Below, in pieces: positions 8,229 through 14,812 of a stretch of 64,000 nt of DNA. Numbering within the stretch: the first letter of the stretch is position 1; each line of letters begins with the position of its first letter. The translations under genes and the position numbers were made by a program. The notes beneath the pieces are model-generated. The model worked only from the letters and a program-made list of their open reading frames with translations. It had not been told where the DNA came from and ran no database searches. Origin of the DNA: an uncultured Mycoplasmatota bacterium (GTDB lineage: Bacteria; Bacillota_I; Bacilli_A; RF39; UBA660); assembly GCA_900547225.1 (NCBI GenBank), contig URFW01000001.1:62001-126000 (forward strand), written 5' to 3'.

Positions 8229-8981
8229 ATGAAAAAGAAATTAATGATAGTATTTTTATTTTTTGCTTTGTTAATTGTTATTTGTCTTATTTTACTTTAT
8301 AAAGATCAAAGGATTACTGTTTTAGGATATCATGATTTTACAGAAGGTGATTCCGTTAGTAATATGCAGATGAATATAAAAAAATTTGACAAGCAAATGA
8401 AATATTTAAAAGACCATAATTATAATACAATTACTCTTAAACAAATGGATTGTTTTATAAATAAGACTTGCAAAATACCTAGAAAATCTGTTTTAATTAC
8501 GATGGACGATGGGTATAAATCTAATTATGATTTAGCATTTAAAGTACTTAAGAAATATAATTTTAATGGGGTAGTATTTTATATGGGAGTAAATTATAAT
8601 GGTGGAAATGAAAACTATATGGATTTAAATATGATTAAGGAAGCTAAAAGAAAATATCCCAACATAGAATTTGCATCTCATTCTTATGATTTACATCATG
8701 AAAATGATTATTTACTAAGTTATGAAGAAATAAATAATGATTTTAAAAAGATGAATAATGTAATTGATACTAAATATTTTGCGTATCCTTATGGGCATGT
8801 TAGCCATAACATAGAAAAGGCTTTAAAAGACAATAATTATAAATTAGCATTTACATTTGGTCCAGGAAAAAATCATAGAAAAGTAAAATTAGGTGATGAT
8901 AAATATCATTTGCCAAGACTATTTATATCAAGTGATATGCCTTTTTGGAAGTTTATATTAAGACTGGTTATACCTTATTAA
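8229..8981 (+). CDS. Membrane-anchored polysaccharide deacetylase (NodB fold)
   Basis: The 250-residue protein begins with an N-terminal membrane anchor (about 5-24), then a NodB homology domain. Carbohydrate esterase family 4 motifs are visible: MDDGYKSN (catalytic Asp and first metal ligand, about 92-99), HSYDLHHE supplying two metal-binding His residues (about 156-163), and YFAYPYGH (about 182-189). Such enzymes remove acetyl groups from N-acetylglucosamine in peptidoglycan or another surface polymer on the outer face of the membrane. The exact polymer cannot be told. The domain is short, as in PgaB/IcaB-like and XynD-like members. GGAAAG lies a few bases before the ATG. It ends 18 bases before a Nudix gene. 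Confidence 0.85.
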   Translation: MKKKLMIVFLFFALLIVICLILLYKDQRITVLGYHDFTEGDSVSNMQMNIKKFDKQMKYLKDHNYNTITLKQMDCFINKTCKIPRKSVLITMDDGYKSNYDLAFKVLKKYNFNGVVFYMGVNYNGGNENYMDLNMIKEAKRKYPNIEFASHSYDLHHENDYLLSYEEINNDFKKMNNVIDTKYFAYPYGHVSHNIEKALKDNNYKLAFTFGPGKNHRKVKLGDDKYHLPRLFISSDMPFWKFILRLVIPY

Positions 8982-8999
8982 AATATGAAAGGATAAGTT

Positions 9000-9398
9000 A
9001 TGAAATCAGAGATTATTGTAACCGGAATTTTGAAGTGTGATGATTTATTTTTAATAGTTAGAAGAAGCAAAAACGATGATTTTTATCCAGGATCTTGGGA
9101 ATTTCCTGGAGGTCATTTAGAAGATGGTGAGACTTTAAATGAAGCACTTAAAAGAGAACTTGAAGAAGAAATAGGATACACTTTGGATTCTATTCCTATT
9201 ATTACTAATTATTTTGATGAAGTAAAAACTTTTGAAAATAAACTTGTTCATAATTTAGAAATAGATTTTATTATTACTGTGGATAAAACAAAATTAAACA
9301 TAAAACTAAGTAATGAACATTCTGAGTATAAATGGGTTAAAAAAGATTCTAGATATTTAGATAATTTTATAAAAAATAAATTAAAGAATATTTATTGA
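9000..9398 (+). CDS. Nudix hydrolase (MutT-like)
   Basis: The 132-residue protein is a single Nudix domain. The Nudix box is intact: GGHLEDGETLNEALKRELEEEIG fits GX5EX7REUXEEXGU (shown here in pieces GGHLEDGE and RELEEEIG, about residues 38-60). Such enzymes hydrolyse nucleoside diphosphates linked to another group; members of this size near MutT clean up oxidised or modified nucleotides, but the substrate is not predictable from sequence. The start is ATG 9000 with AAAGGA upstream. Its TGA stop overlaps the -35 element of the next promoter. It opens a long island of small enzymes on the plus strand. Confidence 0.88.
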   Translation: MKSEIIVTGILKCDDLFLIVRRSKNDDFYPGSWEFPGGHLEDGETLNEALKRELEEEIGYTLDSIPIITNYFDEVKTFENKLVHNLEIDFIITVDKTKLNIKLSNEHSEYKWVKKDSRYLDNFIKNKLKNIY

Positions 9399-9423
9399 CA
9401 AAGAAATAAAACTATAATATATT
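9395..9423 (+). promoter_or_regulatory. Promoter of the deaminase leader
   Basis: TTGACA (9395-9400) and TATATT (9418-9423) are separated by 17 bases. The start would be near 9430, 32 bases before the leader peptide ORF. Confidence 0.65.
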
Positions 9424-9461
9424 ATTAGTGTAAATTGCTAAGAGAAAGGAGTGTGATTAAT

Positions 9462-9527
9462 ATGAAGAATTTACAAATTATAAGTAATGCAGAATTAATC
9501 ATGGCTCCTATCTATTTTAGTTTATAA
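9462..9527 (+). CDS. Leader peptide of a ribosome-mediated attenuator
   Basis: This 21-codon ORF starts with ATG 9462 behind AGAAAGGAGTG and ends at TAA 9525-9527. The peptide begins MKNLQIISNAE and ends MAPIYFSL. Codons 9 to 11 lie in TAATGCAGAA (9485-9494), which is perfectly complementary to TTCTGCATTA (9559-9568), the 5' arm of the downstream terminator. Translation of the ORF should therefore decide whether the antiterminator or the terminator forms. Its position in front of a deaminase of the blasticidin/cytidine type suggests drug- or starvation-sensed control. The peptide itself shows no homology I recognise. Confidence 0.75.
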   Translation: MKNLQIISNAELIMAPIYFSL

Positions 9528-9558
9528 TAGATAAATTTTTGATGTCCTAGATTTTAAG

Positions 9559-9582
9559 TTCTGCATTATGCAGAATTTTTTT
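9559..9582 (+). terminator. Attenuator terminator before 9605 gene
   Basis: TTCTGCA (9559-9565) pairs with TGCAGAA (9569-9575) and is followed by seven Ts. The 5' arm is also complementary to 9485-9494 in the leader ORF. A weaker hairpin, TATCTATT (9509-9516) with AATAGATA (9526-9533), lies between them. Confidence 0.8.
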
Positions 9583-9604
9583 AATAGAGAAAGGGACAAA
9601 TAAA

Positions 9605-10345
9605 ATGATAATAAAATTAAATATTAATGATAGGGCAGCTCTTGCTATGAAAAATGGTACAAAAAAAGTAGAAATAAGAGCGGGTGCTAATTATGATAAA
9701 TTAAATTATGGAGATATAATTGAATTTAGTAGTAATAATTTAGGTAAATTTTATGTTAAAGTAGAAGGTATTAATCATTATAATACTTTAGATGAATTAT
9801 TTACTCTTGAAGGAACTAGATATACTGTATCATCCACAAATGATAAGAAAGAAGCTATCTTAAATGTGGAAAAAATAGGAGATTATAAAAACATAATAAA
9901 AGAAAATGGTGTTTATGCAGTTCATATTAAGTATTTATATTCGGAAAATACCGTATGGGAAGAACTATATGATAAGGCTAAAAACATAAGAGACGATAGA
10001 GAAGTATCAGGTATGATTAGTGCAGGATGTGTTGGAGCGGCAATACTTACTAAAGGTCATAATATATATACTGGAGTTTGTATTGATACAGCATCATCTT
10101 TAGGTATGTGTGCTGAAAGAAATGCTATAGCAAATATGATTACAAATGGTGAAAATGAAATAGTAAAATTAGTTTGTATTGATTCAAAAGGAAATATAGG
10201 CTTTCCTTGCGGTGCATGCAGAGAATACTTAATGCAACTTTCTAAAAATAGTAAGAATATTGAAATATTAAAAGATAAAGATAACAATGAAATAATTAAA
10301 TTAGAAGAATTAATCCCTAATTGGTGGGGATATGATAGAGTATAA
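9605..10345 (+). CDS. ASCH domain fused to cytidine/blasticidin-S deaminase
   Basis: The 246-residue protein joins two domains. Residues 1-105 look like an ASCH domain (opening KLNINDRAALAMKNGTKKVE, ending YAVHIKYLY), a beta-barrel RNA-binding fold. Residues about 115-246 form a small cytidine deaminase-type domain with both zinc motifs: CAERNAI (Cys ligand and catalytic Glu) and PCGACRE (two Cys ligands). Enzymes of this size and motif pattern include blasticidin-S deaminase and tetrameric cytidine deaminase, which remove the amino group from a cytosine ring. The ASCH part suggests action on, or delivery to, an RNA or nucleotide substrate. The leader-peptide attenuator upstream favours induction by a translation stress. 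Its stop codon abuts the next ATG. Confidence 0.82.
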   Translation: MIIKLNINDRAALAMKNGTKKVEIRAGANYDKLNYGDIIEFSSNNLGKFYVKVEGINHYNTLDELFTLEGTRYTVSSTNDKKEAILNVEKIGDYKNIIKENGVYAVHIKYLYSENTVWEELYDKAKNIRDDREVSGMISAGCVGAAILTKGHNIYTGVCIDTASSLGMCAERNAIANMITNGENEIVKLVCIDSKGNIGFPCGACREYLMQLSKNSKNIEILKDKDNNEIIKLEELIPNWWGYDRV

Positions 10346-11425
10346 ATGAGAAATATAGAATTAGTTATACCTAAATTAGAAGAATATTCTTATGAAGAAA
10401 AATTAAAAAAAGATCCTAATACAATGAGTTATAATGCTGGGTATGATGTTAAATATTCTGGTTATCATTATGATACTGGTTGTATTAATTTTACTGTGGA
10501 TAAGTGGAAGGATGCTTATGATAAAAGAATAAAGGAAAATAGATATTTTGCATACATAAAAGATTTTGATATTAATGAATATGTTGGATATGTTAATTAC
10601 CAATATGATAAAGAACAAAATATTTATGAATGTGGTATTTTAATTGAATATAAATATAGAGGTAAAGGTTATTCTAAAGATGCTTTAAAATTACTTATAA
10701 AAGAAGCTTATAATAATGGCATAGAATACTTATACGATACTTTTGAAAAAGATAGAGAAAATACATTAAAATTATTTTTAGACGTTGGATTTAAAATATA
10801 TAAAGAAGAAACTTGGAAGAAGTTTAATAAGGATGTATCAGGAGCTATTGTTAGAATAAATACAAGTAGTATATTGCCTAATATTTCTAAGATAAGAAGT
10901 ATATATGATGTTTTTTCTTTTATGGAAAATAATATTAGATATGGATGGTTAGATATCAATAAAAATATTCATATTGGAAACATGAAGAATTTTAGAAAGT
11001 TATACAGAACTATGACTATTGATGAGATACTAAGTTATGGTATTGGTACATGTATAGATCAAGTTTATTTGATGCACTATATTTTAAATAATATAGGTAT
11101 AAAAAACAAGATGTTTGCGACTAGAATATATGAACCAGATGATTTTGATGATTTAACAAAAGAAGAACATATGCATTGTTTTATACTTTGCTATGCTAAT
11201 GATAAGGTTTATCATATAGAGCATCCTAATTGGTATGAAAAAGGAATTTATGAATATAAAAACGAAGATAAAGCACTAAAAACAATAAATGAATATTATG
11301 TAAAACTATCAAATGGAATTTCAAGACCAATAACTGAATTTTATGATGTTAAGCCAAATATGTCATTTAAGGAATTTAATTGTTATATAAATAGTTTAAA
11401 TTGTAATCATAATTATGATGTTTGA
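10346..11425 (+). CDS. GNAT acetyltransferase fused to transglutaminase-like domain
   Basis: The 359-residue protein starts at the base after the preceding stop codon, so translation is probably coupled. Residues about 1-165 are a GNAT domain with the acyl-CoA loop ECGILIEYKYRGKGYSKDAL (about 90-110; consensus R-x-x-G-x-G/A). Residues about 170-340 look like a transglutaminase-like Cys protease fold: GTCIDQVYLMHYIL supplies the Cys (about 235), MHCFILCYAND the His (about 275), and HIEHPNW a downstream acidic/His segment. Both catalytic parts appear intact. I know GNAT and transglutaminase-like domains as separate families; this pairing could modify and process one small molecule or peptide. 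The substrate is unknown. Confidence 0.7.
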   Translation: MRNIELVIPKLEEYSYEEKLKKDPNTMSYNAGYDVKYSGYHYDTGCINFTVDKWKDAYDKRIKENRYFAYIKDFDINEYVGYVNYQYDKEQNIYECGILIEYKYRGKGYSKDALKLLIKEAYNNGIEYLYDTFEKDRENTLKLFLDVGFKIYKEETWKKFNKDVSGAIVRINTSSILPNISKIRSIYDVFSFMENNIRYGWLDINKNIHIGNMKNFRKLYRTMTIDEILSYGIGTCIDQVYLMHYILNNIGIKNKMFATRIYEPDDFDDLTKEEHMHCFILCYANDKVYHIEHPNWYEKGIYEYKNEDKALKTINEYYVKLSNGISRPITEFYDVKPNMSFKEFNCYINSLNCNHNYDV

Positions 11426-11437
11426 GGTGTTAAAGAA

Positions 11438-11920
11438 ATGGAAATAATAGAATACAATGATAAATATTTAGAAGATGTTAAAGATTTACTAGTAGAATTA
11501 GAAGAATATATACTGTCCATAGATGAAGATGCATTAGACCAGTTACATAAAGAATACAGAGATAAAATGGCTATCTTAGATTTAAAAGAGGTAAATGATA
11601 ATAGTGGTAAATGCTATTTAATGATAGATGGTGATAAAGTAATTGGATTAATTATGGGATATGTTAGGGTTTATGATAAATATGATTATTTAGATTACAA
11701 ATGTCCAAAATGCGGTAAAATATCAGAATTAATTATTTCTAAGCATGCAAGAAGTAAGGGTGTAGGCCAAAAACTAATTAAAAAAATGGAAGAATATTTT
11801 AAACAAATAAATTGTGAATATATCTTAATAGATGTTTTTGCTTATAATAAAAATGCTATTAAATTTTATAATAGGCAAGGGTATCATACAAGGGAGATTA
11901 TTAATATTAAGAAGATATAA
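11438..11920 (+). CDS. GNAT family N-acetyltransferase with CxxC pair
   Basis: This 160-residue protein has the GNAT fold throughout. The acetyl-CoA loop is SKHARSKGVGQKLIKKM (about 107-123), followed by the usual beta-bulge region CEYILIDVFAYNKNAIKFYNRQGY near the C-terminus (given here as LIDVFAYN and FYNRQGY). It transfers an acetyl group from acetyl-CoA to an amine that cannot be identified from sequence. A CPKC pair (about residues 89-92) just before the acetyl-CoA loop is unusual and might bind a metal or form a disulphide. The gene lies 12 bases after the GNAT-transglutaminase gene, in the same probable operon as the deaminase. Confidence 0.8.
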   Translation: MEIIEYNDKYLEDVKDLLVELEEYILSIDEDALDQLHKEYRDKMAILDLKEVNDNSGKCYLMIDGDKVIGLIMGYVRVYDKYDYLDYKCPKCGKISELIISKHARSKGVGQKLIKKMEEYFKQINCEYILIDVFAYNKNAIKFYNRQGYHTREIINIKKI

Positions 11921-11944
11921 AAAATATGAATGGAGACATAATGA

Positions 11945-12445
11945 ATGAATAGTTATAAATGTGTAATAGCGGATAAAGATTTAATTATAAAAAAATGGGA
12001 TTGTGAAATAAAAAAACATAATAATTCAAAATTATGGATACAGTTTAAAAAAGAATCACTAAAAAATTTAGATACAAGAATTGTCTATATGGGATTATTA
12101 AATGGTGAAATAATTGCGGAAGCAACAGCGATAGTTTCTGAATATGATTTTAATATGCAAAATAAAGATGGTTTAATAGGAGATAAAAAAGCATATTTAA
12201 CAGCATTTAGAACGAATAAAGAATATGAAAACAAAGGATACTTTTCTAAACTTTATAAATTTATGGAAAATGATTTAAAAAAAAGAGGTTTTAAATATTT
12301 AACTCTTGGAGTAGAACCTTATGAAATAAGAAATATACAAATATATTTTAAATGGGGCTTTATAAAGTATATAAAGACTGATTATGAATATTATTCATCT
12401 GGTGAGAAAGTAATTGTTAATTATTATGAAAAAACATTGAAGTAA
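11945..12445 (+). CDS. GNAT family N-acetyltransferase
   Basis: The 166-residue protein fits the GNAT family: a central strand with YLTAFRTNKEYENKGYFSKL (acetyl-CoA loop near NKGYFSKLYKF, about 100-112) and the terminal GFKYLTLGVEPYEIRNIQIYF segment (given as YLTLGVEP and IQIYFKWGF). The loop is degenerate compared with the usual R/Q-x-x-G-x-G/A, reading EYENKGYF, so acetyl-CoA binding is likely but not certain. ATG 11945 is preferred over an out-of-frame ATG at 11941 because the latter stops at once; GGAG at 11932-11935 fits. It is the last gene of the deaminase/GNAT run before a new promoter at 12449. Confidence 0.75.
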   Translation: MNSYKCVIADKDLIIKKWDCEIKKHNNSKLWIQFKKESLKNLDTRIVYMGLLNGEIIAEATAIVSEYDFNMQNKDGLIGDKKAYLTAFRTNKEYENKGYFSKLYKFMENDLKKRGFKYLTLGVEPYEIRNIQIYFKWGFIKYIKTDYEYYSSGEKVIVNYYEKTLK

Positions 12446-12448
12446 TTA

Positions 12449-12457
12449 TGATATAAT
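12449..12457 (+). promoter_or_regulatory. Extended -10 promoter of 12487 gene
   Basis: TGATATAAT fits the extended -10 consensus, 30 bases before the start codon of the CYTH gene. Confidence 0.5.
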
Positions 12458-12486
12458 TAAAATGAATTTAATAAGAGGTATATACT

Positions 12487-13065
12487 ATGAAAAAAGAAAT
12501 AGAAATAACAGTTAGAGTAAATGTCGGTTATGAAAAACTAGAAGAGGAATTAAAACGAAATAATTTTATAAAAAAAGAAGAATATATAGTAAATGATTCA
12601 TATTTAATTAATAGTTCAATAAATATAACAGATATGAAAAGTTTAGATATACTTAAGAAATGTGTTTTAGTAAGAGATATAGTTGGAATTTTAAAACAGT
12701 TATTATATAAATATAAAAAATATGATAGTAATGGAGATATAATTGAACAAGGGAAAATAAAATGTCCTGTTACTGATATAAATAAAGCGATGGAATTTAT
12801 GAATGCTATAGGATATGAAAAATTATTTGATATACATGATAAATGTATAGTTTTTGCAAATGATAAAACCGAGTTAGTTGTTCAACTAGTTAATGATAAA
12901 TATATTTTTATAGAAATGGAGTCTGAACCTCAATATATTAACAGAAAATATGAAAATGTAGAAGAATTAAAAGATGATATATGTAGTTATAATCTATCAA
13001 TAGATAAATCTAATTTCTTTGTAAAAAAGGCAGAATTAATTTTAAATGAAACGTTAAATAGATGA
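12487..13065 (+). CDS. CYTH domain protein (CyaB/thiamine triphosphatase-like)
   Basis: The 192-residue protein opens with KKEIEITVRVN, the ExExK-like first strand that defines the CYTH (CyaB, thiamine triphosphatase) fold, and continues with alternating acidic and basic strands such as LVVQLVNDKYIFIEMESEP, which would line the triphosphate tunnel. Family members hydrolyse triphosphates (tripolyphosphate, thiamine triphosphate) or, in CyaB, make cyclic AMP. The first motif reads E-I-E-I-T-V-R rather than E-x-E-x-K, so the usual Lys is replaced, and the catalytic class is uncertain. It has its own promoter and is followed by a RdgB-like pyrophosphatase, fitting a nucleotide housecleaning theme. 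Confidence 0.65.
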   Translation: MKKEIEITVRVNVGYEKLEEELKRNNFIKKEEYIVNDSYLINSSINITDMKSLDILKKCVLVRDIVGILKQLLYKYKKYDSNGDIIEQGKIKCPVTDINKAMEFMNAIGYEKLFDIHDKCIVFANDKTELVVQLVNDKYIFIEMESEPQYINRKYENVEELKDDICSYNLSIDKSNFFVKKAELILNETLNR

Positions 13066-13080
13066 TAGGAGATGATGCAT

Positions 13081-13635
13081 ATGAAAAAGATAGTTTATGT
13101 AACAGGAAATTGGTCTAAACTTATGAGTGCTAAAAAAATATTAGAACCGCTTGGTATAGAGGTTGAAAACGTTAAAATGGAAACAACGGAAATTCAGGCG
13201 GACTCAACTGAGGAAATTGCAATACATTCTGCAAAAGAAGCAAGTGATAAGTTAAAATGTGCTGTATTAAAGAATGATACAGGTTTGTATGTTGAAGCAT
13301 TAAATGGCTTTCCAGGACCATATACACATTATGTTGATGAAAAAATAGGAGAGGATGGATTGTTGAAACTTCTTGATGGGGTTCAAAATAGAAATGCATG
13401 TTTTATTGAAGCATTTGCATATTGTGAGTATGGCAAGGAACCTGTCGTATTTAAATCTGTGACAAATGGTAAAATAGCTAGAGAAAAGTCTGGAACTTAT
13501 GGTTGGAGTTGGGATTTTATATTTATACCAGATGGATATGATAAAACTATGGCAAATTATCCTGACGATGAAAGATGTTTTATTTGGAATACTGATGCAT
13601 ATAATAAACTTGCTGATTTTTTAAAAGAAAAATAA
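13081..13635 (+). CDS. RdgB/HAM1-like non-canonical purine NTP pyrophosphatase
   Basis: This 184-residue protein belongs to the Ham1/RdgB family, which hydrolyses dITP, XTP and similar damaged purine triphosphates to the monophosphate and pyrophosphate. The opening VYVTGNWSKLMSAKKIL is the substrate-binding segment (usually TxNxxK), NDTGLYVEALNGFPGPYT (about 63-80) is the family signature with the catalytic Asp, and WSWDFIFIPDG (about 139-149) precedes the C-terminal specificity loop. Three ATGs occur at 13072, 13075 and 13081. GGAG at 13068-13071 abuts the first and lies nine bases before the third, so 13081 is chosen. A strong hairpin follows at 13646. Confidence 0.88.
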   Translation: MKKIVYVTGNWSKLMSAKKILEPLGIEVENVKMETTEIQADSTEEIAIHSAKEASDKLKCAVLKNDTGLYVEALNGFPGPYTHYVDEKIGEDGLLKLLDGVQNRNACFIEAFAYCEYGKEPVVFKSVTNGKIAREKSGTYGWSWDFIFIPDGYDKTMANYPDDERCFIWNTDAYNKLADFLKEK

Positions 13636-13645
13636 TTTATAAAAT

Positions 13646-13696
13646 AAAAAATTCAATCTATAGATATTTAAGTATATCTTATGGATTGAATTTTTT
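13646..13696. terminator. Bidirectional terminator between convergent units
   Basis: AAAAAATTCAATC (13646-13658) pairs with GATTGAATTTTTT (13684-13696) around a 25-base A/T-rich middle that can itself fold. It serves the plus-strand gene at 13081 and the decayed minus-strand genes. Confidence 0.7.
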
Positions 13697-13855
13697 AATT
13701 GTTTATATTTCTTTCTAAAGAATAAAAACTTTTATTTCCAAAAATATATTCACCTACAATTTTCTTTTTAAAATCAGTATATTTATTATTAGGCATAAAA
13801 ACAGAACCTTTTTCTTAAGATTCTATTTTATATGTAACTAGTTTTTTTAGTGTAC
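13695..13855 (-). pseudogene. Decayed C-terminal gene fragment
   Basis: On the minus strand a frame reads ...NPFCTLKKLVTYKIES, an in-frame TAA, then EKGSVFMPNNKYTDFKKK and on to GNKSFYSLERNINN before its stop at 13697-13695. Sense on both sides of the stop suggests one former coding region broken by a nonsense mutation; the upstream end merges out of frame into the end of the Nudix pseudogene. I do not recognise the family. The 13700-13893 stretch otherwise holds no gene. Confidence 0.4.
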
Positions 13856-13893
13856 AAAATGGGTTTACTTCTTTTTCTAATGCTTTGGTTTTA

Positions 13894-14391
13894 TCATTTT
13901 GTTGAATTTAAGAATTCTTTACATTTATGGAAGAATGCAACTTGGTCATTTGTTAGTATCTTGAGTTTTTCCATTTTATTTAGTTCTTCGATTGAAAACC
14001 ATTTTATTTCTGTTAGTTCTTCTTTTTGTATATTTAATGAATTGATATTGATATCCATATGTACGTAATACATTTTATAACACTCATCTCCATCGCATCC
14101 ACTGTTAAATTCCATTATTTTTTGATTTGAAATATCTAGACTTAATTCTTCTTTTACTTCTGTGATAATTCCTTCATATGGTGTTTCACCGCTTTTAGGG
14201 TGCCCACCAGTTACTCCCCAGTTTCCACCCTTTTTTTGCACTCTCTTTTGCATTAAAAATTCTCATTTACTGTTTTCAATTGCAATCATGACAACCATAG
14301 GATAGTATCCATTTGGTATTTTATCACCCTTGTAATAAGTTAAATCGGTTTTATTGCTATTGATGTCATATAAATCTCTTTTTTCTTTCAT
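13894..14391 (-). pseudogene. Nudix hydrolase pseudogene with in-frame TGA
   Basis: The minus-strand frame starts with ATG 14391-14389 behind GGAAGG and reads MKEKRDLYDINSNK... then MVVMIAIENSK, a TGA (14265-14263), EFLMQKRVQKKGGNWGVTGG, and ends CKEFLNSTK at 13894. The Nudix box follows the stop (GGHPKSGETPYEGIITEVKEEL, seen as GGHPKSGE and TEVKEELS) but its usual R of REUXEEXG is TEV-K-EEL, already degenerate. The codon at the stop sits where Nudix proteins commonly have Gly (GGA to TGA is one change). Re-initiation at ATG 14253 would give 119 residues lacking the first strands. It is most likely a decayed gene. Confidence 0.65.
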
Positions 14392-14576
14392 ATTAATCTC
14401 TATTCCTTCCATTTTGTTGAAAATACATATACTGTGAACAAAATCATTTTTTTAAATTGTTCTTCAACTTAATTTTATTATTAATAATTTTATGTGTCAA
14501 GTTTGTTGGAGTTATAAAAAATGTGGTTATTTTATGATTCTTGGTAAAATATATGTTAAAAAACAATTTAAAGTTA

Positions 14577-14605
14577 TTGACTTTCAAAAAAAAATATAGT
14601 AAATT
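14577..14605 (+). promoter_or_regulatory. Possible promoter of the RiPP-like locus
   Basis: TTGACT (14577-14582) and TAAATT (14600-14605) are 17 bases apart. The leader that follows carries an inverted pair, GATAATT near 14613 and AATTATC near 14645. The -10 match is only moderate. The preceding 14392-14576 stretch is A/T-rich and holds no gene that I can support. Confidence 0.4.
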
Positions 14606-14674
14606 CTAGGTAGATAATTAGTTATTGGCAGTATTTATAGTAGCAATTATCAAATATATTATAAGGAGGTTACT

Positions 14675-14767
14675 ATGAAAACAAAAAGACCAATAAAAAA
14701 GTGTACAATTAATAAAATGTTTGGTTCTTGTCATTTCAGTAAAGGTGATGGTTGGCAAAGTAAATAA
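14675..14767 (+). CDS. Candidate RiPP precursor peptide (30 residues, two Cys)
   Basis: A short ORF with an excellent AAGGAGGT site (14663-14670) encodes a basic 30-residue peptide: MKTKRPIKKC, then TINKMFGSCHFSKGDGWQSK. Cys residues are at 10 and 19. A strong terminator begins on its last codons and separates it from a SPASM radical SAM gene 46 bases downstream, the usual layout for a highly expressed precursor with weakly expressed maturases. The most economical reading is that the peptide is the substrate of the radical SAM enzyme, with Cys thioether or another carbon-linked crosslink as possible products. The alternative is an attenuator leader peptide. It is too short for most gene finders. 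No homology recognised. Confidence 0.6.
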   Translation: MKTKRPIKKCTINKMFGSCHFSKGDGWQSK

Positions 14768-14795
14768 AGGATTATGCCTTTATTTACTTATTTTT
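14758..14795 (+). terminator. Partial terminator between precursor and maturase
   Basis: A 13-pair stem (AAGTAAATAAAGG at 14758-14770 with CCTTTATTTACTT at 14777-14789, loop ATTATG) is followed by five Ts at 14791-14795. It overlaps the stop codon of the 30-codon ORF and should reduce, but not necessarily stop, transcription of the radical SAM gene. Confidence 0.85.
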
Positions 14796-14812
14796 ATGTA
14801 TAGGGAGAATTT

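Noticed and set aside
13850..14068. Plus-strand ORF of 72 codons
   Set aside because: It lies antisense to the Nudix pseudogene, has no domain sense and no ribosome binding site.
14263..14265. TGA as a sense (Trp) codon in the minus-strand Nudix gene
   Set aside because: Many intact genes end in TGA (for example at 9398, 11425, 13065, 25311) and Trp is encoded by TGG, so the standard bacterial code applies.
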